From Acidimicrobiia bacterium (GTDB lineage Bacteria > Acidobacteriota > Terriglobia > Bryobacterales > Bryobacteraceae), in NCBI GenBank assembly GCA_016871315.1, contig VFZE01000013.1:1-64000 (forward strand): a stretch of DNA of 64,000 nt, read 5' to 3'. This document shows positions 61,958-64,000 of this stretch, one piece after another. Position 1 is the first letter of the stretch. Each line of letters begins with the position of its first letter. Made by a program: the position numbers and the translations under genes. Below the pieces are notes generated by a model. That model did no database searches and was not told the origin of the DNA. It saw only the letters and a list, made by a program, of their open reading frames with translations.

Positions 61958-62964
61958 TGCGCTGTTCCATCGTTATCTTCCTCGCGGCACTTTCTTTCGC
62001 CCAGGACTCGCCGAAGCTCGCCAACCTGCGTCAGCTGACCCACGGCGGCCAGAACGCGGAAGCCTACTGGTCCCCCGACGGCAAGCGACTCGTGTTCCAG
62101 TCCACGCGCGAGGGCGTCGCCTGCGATCAGATCTTCGTCATGAACGCCGATGGCGGCAACCAGAAAATGGTCTCCACCGGCAAGGGCCGCACCACTTGCG
62201 GTTACTTCCTCGCCGACAACAAACACATCGTCTACGCCTCCACGCATGAAGCCGGTGACGCCTGCCCGCCCCCCGCAGACCGCAGCAAAGGCTACGTCTG
62301 GGCGGTCTATCCTTCCTATGACATCTTCCTCGCAACCGACCAGGGCGTGATGGTCAAGAAACTCACCAACGCGCCCGGCTACGATGCCGAAGCCACGGTG
62401 AACTGGAAGACCGGCAAGATCGTCTACACCTCGCTCGCCTCTGGTGACCTGGACATGTGGACTATGAACTCAGACGGCACCGGCAAGCGGCAAATCACGA
62501 AGGCAGAAGGCTACGACGGCGGCGCTTTCTTCTCGCGCGACGGCAAGCGCCTCGTCTGGCGCGCCAACCACCCAACCGCGCCGGAAGCCCTGAAGCGCTA
62601 CAAGGACCTGCTCGCCGAAAACCTGACAACCCCGATGAAGATGGAAATCTTCGTCGCCGATGCCGATGGGAAGAACGAACGCCAGCTCACCAACTTCAAC
62701 TGCGCCAGCTTCGCCCCCACCTTCACGCCCGATGGTAAGAAGATCCTGTTCGCCTCCAATAAACACGAGTGCGACGGCCGCAAATTCGAATTGTTTCTGA
62801 TGAACGCCGACGGCTCCGGCCTGGAACAGTTCACCCATTTCGGCGGTTTCACTTCCTTCCCCGAATTCTCCCCAGACGGCAAGCGGCTCGTCTTCTCCTC
62901 CGACTACCAGGCCAAGAGCCGCTACGAGTTCAACATATTCGTTGCCGACTGGACGGCGCGGTAA
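61957..62964 (+). CDS. Secreted TolB-like (PD40) beta-propeller protein
   Basis: 335 residues with a signal peptide ('MRCSIVIFLAALSFAQ'). Repeats of the WD40-like PD40 type follow: 'AEAYWSPDGKRLVFQSTREG', 'IFVMNADGGNQKMVSTG', 'GGAFFSRDGKRLVWRANHP', 'IFVADADGKNERQLTNFN', 'FAPTFTPDGKKILFASNKHE', 'FPEFSPDGKRLVFSSDYQA'. Such propellers are protein-interaction or ligand-binding modules in the periplasm. No catalytic domain is attached. It is coupled to the MetE-like gene by a one-base overlap, which is an odd pairing of a cytoplasmic enzyme with a secreted protein. Confidence 0.85.
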   Translation: MRCSIVIFLAALSFAQDSPKLANLRQLTHGGQNAEAYWSPDGKRLVFQSTREGVACDQIFVMNADGGNQKMVSTGKGRTTCGYFLADNKHIVYASTHEAGDACPPPADRSKGYVWAVYPSYDIFLATDQGVMVKKLTNAPGYDAEATVNWKTGKIVYTSLASGDLDMWTMNSDGTGKRQITKAEGYDGGAFFSRDGKRLVWRANHPTAPEALKRYKDLLAENLTTPMKMEIFVADADGKNERQLTNFNCASFAPTFTPDGKKILFASNKHECDGRKFELFLMNADGSGLEQFTHFGGFTSFPEFSPDGKRLVFSSDYQAKSRYEFNIFVADWTAR

Positions 62965-62974
62965 GGCCGCTATT

Positions 62975-62989
62975 CCGGTTCAACACCGG
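62975..62989. terminator. Short hairpin between convergent genes
   Basis: CCGGT (62975-62979) pairs with ACCGG (62985-62989) across a 5-base loop, in the 48-bp gap between the convergent propeller gene and the TIGR03437 gene. There is no T tract; weak evidence. Confidence 0.3.
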
Positions 62990-63012
62990 CCTCCTCGCCC
63001 TGCCGCGATGTC

Positions 63013-64000
63013 TTATCGAACCGCCACGGTGATCCCGAATTGGCTGGTAGCGGCCCCGATCGTGATTTCCAAAGTTACGCTCGGCCCCGGTGTCACATCG
63101 GCGGGCACACGCAGGTTCAGCTGAATCACGCCGGAAACCAGTCCCGGAGCTGAGCCGGCGTATTCCACCACCGCCTCGCGTCCGCCGATCGTTGCGCGCA
63201 CGGGGAGTTCCGGCCGCTTCAGAGTCGCGCCGGTAATCGTTCCGTCCTCTCCGCCGGGCCGCGTCTGGCCCTCGCCGGTCGCGTAGACGACGATCACCGA
63301 TCCGCGTTCGGCTGGATTGAAGGCGCTGTTCACGGTCGTGTCCTGATTCAAGATCGCTCCTTGTCCGCGCCCGGATGCATCCGCCGCAAAGATTCCCGGC
63401 GAACTACCGGTAACACGAAGCTCTCTGGCCTCGGATCGGACACCGCGAAACTCCACCTGTACGCGAACGTTGGTTCTGCCGTCGATCCCATAGGGAACAA
63501 CGGCGCTCGATTGGCCGCTGGATACCGCGATTAGCGGCGACGGGATGTCATCAAACAGGATCCTGGTTTCACCCAATGTAGTCGCCACCCTGCCCTGGGC
63601 CGTCAGCTGCAACGTAACCGGAGTGGCCGGGCCGATTCCCGTACCGAACAGGGTAACAATCAAGCCCGGCACGGCCGCGGTCGGCTGGAAGCTGGCCGCG
63701 TTGACAATCGCCGTGATCGTCGGCGCCGACAGCGGAACGACCGTCAGGTTCACCGTGATGACCCGCGGGCTGTTGGAAGCGCCCGTCGAGGAGACTCGTA
63801 GTTCGGCGGTATAGTTGCCCGGCGCCAGTCCTGCCGCGTTCACGGCGACCGTGAGCGTGGCCGGGGTGGTCCCCGAGCTGCTCGACACCGTCAGCCAGCT
63901 CCCTCCGCTCACCGACGTTGTAATCGAAAGCGGGTCGCCGGAACTGGTCACCTGCACCGTTTGCGTTGCCGGCGCCTGTCCGCTCGTCGACGCGTGGAAC
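63013..64000 (-). CDS. Secreted TIGR03437-domain protein, 5' end outside the window
   Basis: The frame is open from the window edge to the TAA at 63013; an internal GTG at 63957 is unlikely to be the start because the same repeat-like sequence continues upstream ('ASTSGQAPATQTVQVTSSG'). Residues near the edge form an Ig-like/BACON-like module ('SGGSWLTVSSSSGTTPATLT', 'GNYTAELRVSSTGASNSPRV'). The Solibacter C-terminal domain follows ('NAASFQPTAAVPGLIVTLFG', 'SSAVVPYGIDGRTNVRVQVE', 'GSVIVVYATGEGQTRPGGED', 'GLVSGVIQLNLRVPADVTPG'). Probably a large secreted or surface protein; its catalytic part, if any, lies beyond the window. Confidence 0.85.
   Translation of the reverse strand, partial: FHASTSGQAPATQTVQVTSSGDPLSITTSVSGGSWLTVSSSSGTTPATLTVAVNAAGLAPGNYTAELRVSSTGASNSPRVITVNLTVVPLSAPTITAIVNAASFQPTAAVPGLIVTLFGTGIGPATPVTLQLTAQGRVATTLGETRILFDDIPSPLIAVSSGQSSAVVPYGIDGRTNVRVQVEFRGVRSEARELRVTGSSPGIFAADASGRGQGAILNQDTTVNSAFNPAERGSVIVVYATGEGQTRPGGEDGTITGATLKRPELPVRATIGGREAVVEYAGSAPGLVSGVIQLNLRVPADVTPGPSVTLEITIGAATSQFGITVAVR

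Overview
The window looks like an Acidobacteriota chromosome, most likely order Bryobacterales (the Solibacter/Bryobacter group). I infer this from protein families typical of that group: several secreted proteins ending in the Solibacter-type C-terminal domain (TIGR03437), a VWFA-related protein of acidobacterial type (TIGR03436), an ADOP/MacB-like permease remnant, Oar-like TonB-dependent receptors with a carboxypeptidase-regulatory-like N-terminus, and many Tat-exported secreted enzymes. I found no rRNA, tRNA, transposase, integrase or CRISPR array.

Layout. 0-4 kb: a lipoprotein, a higBA toxin-antitoxin pair, then a gene graveyard of four overlapping or abutting remnants. 4-13 kb: secreted carbohydrate and sulfate ester metabolism (pectate lyase, amidohydrolase, bicupin, PhoPQ-activated-protein-like hydrolase, sulfatase) and an ECF sigma/anti-sigma pair. 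At about 12.8-13.05 kb the base composition of the plus strand flips from G-rich to C-rich whatever the coding direction. 14.4-19.6 kb: a five-gene type III-A CRISPR effector operon (cas10-csm2-csm3-csm4-csm5) without array, cas6, cas1/2 or CARF effector. 19.7-21.9 kb: an ExeA-like AAA ATPase, a short exported-looking peptide made of four identical 13-residue repeats (all DNA differences silent), and a 7-TM membrane protein of unknown family. 22-28 kb: oxidoreductase, uridine kinase, fabD and an RND efflux pump. 28-31.5 kb: an OCD-family dehydrogenase, a cobalamin-binding-like protein and cobyric acid synthase. 31.5-39.3 kb: GSA-aminotransferase family, SDR, lnt, lipA, a TonB-receptor remnant, a SPOR protein and a slipin/NfeD pair. 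39.4-47.5 kb: secreted and metabolic enzymes with several broken genes. 47.5-53.6 kb: a lysine riboswitch followed by a complete-looking tight lysine/DAP operon (M20 deacylase, asd, lysC, dapB, dapA, dapD). 53.5-58.4 kb: a five-gene glycosyltransferase cluster. 58.4-64 kb: a TonB receptor, a MetE-like protein, a TolB-like propeller, and a TIGR03437 protein running off the edge.

The most interesting points are: (1) the 13-residue tandem-repeat peptide with its neighbouring 7-TM protein; (2) the orphan, HD-less type III-A module, whose Csm2 carries a long disordered Arg/Gly/Asp-rich N-terminus; (3) a recurring pattern in which unrelated dead genes keep both their start and their stop but have lost the middle; and (4) the lysine riboswitch operon with a plausible ribosome-site sequestering element.
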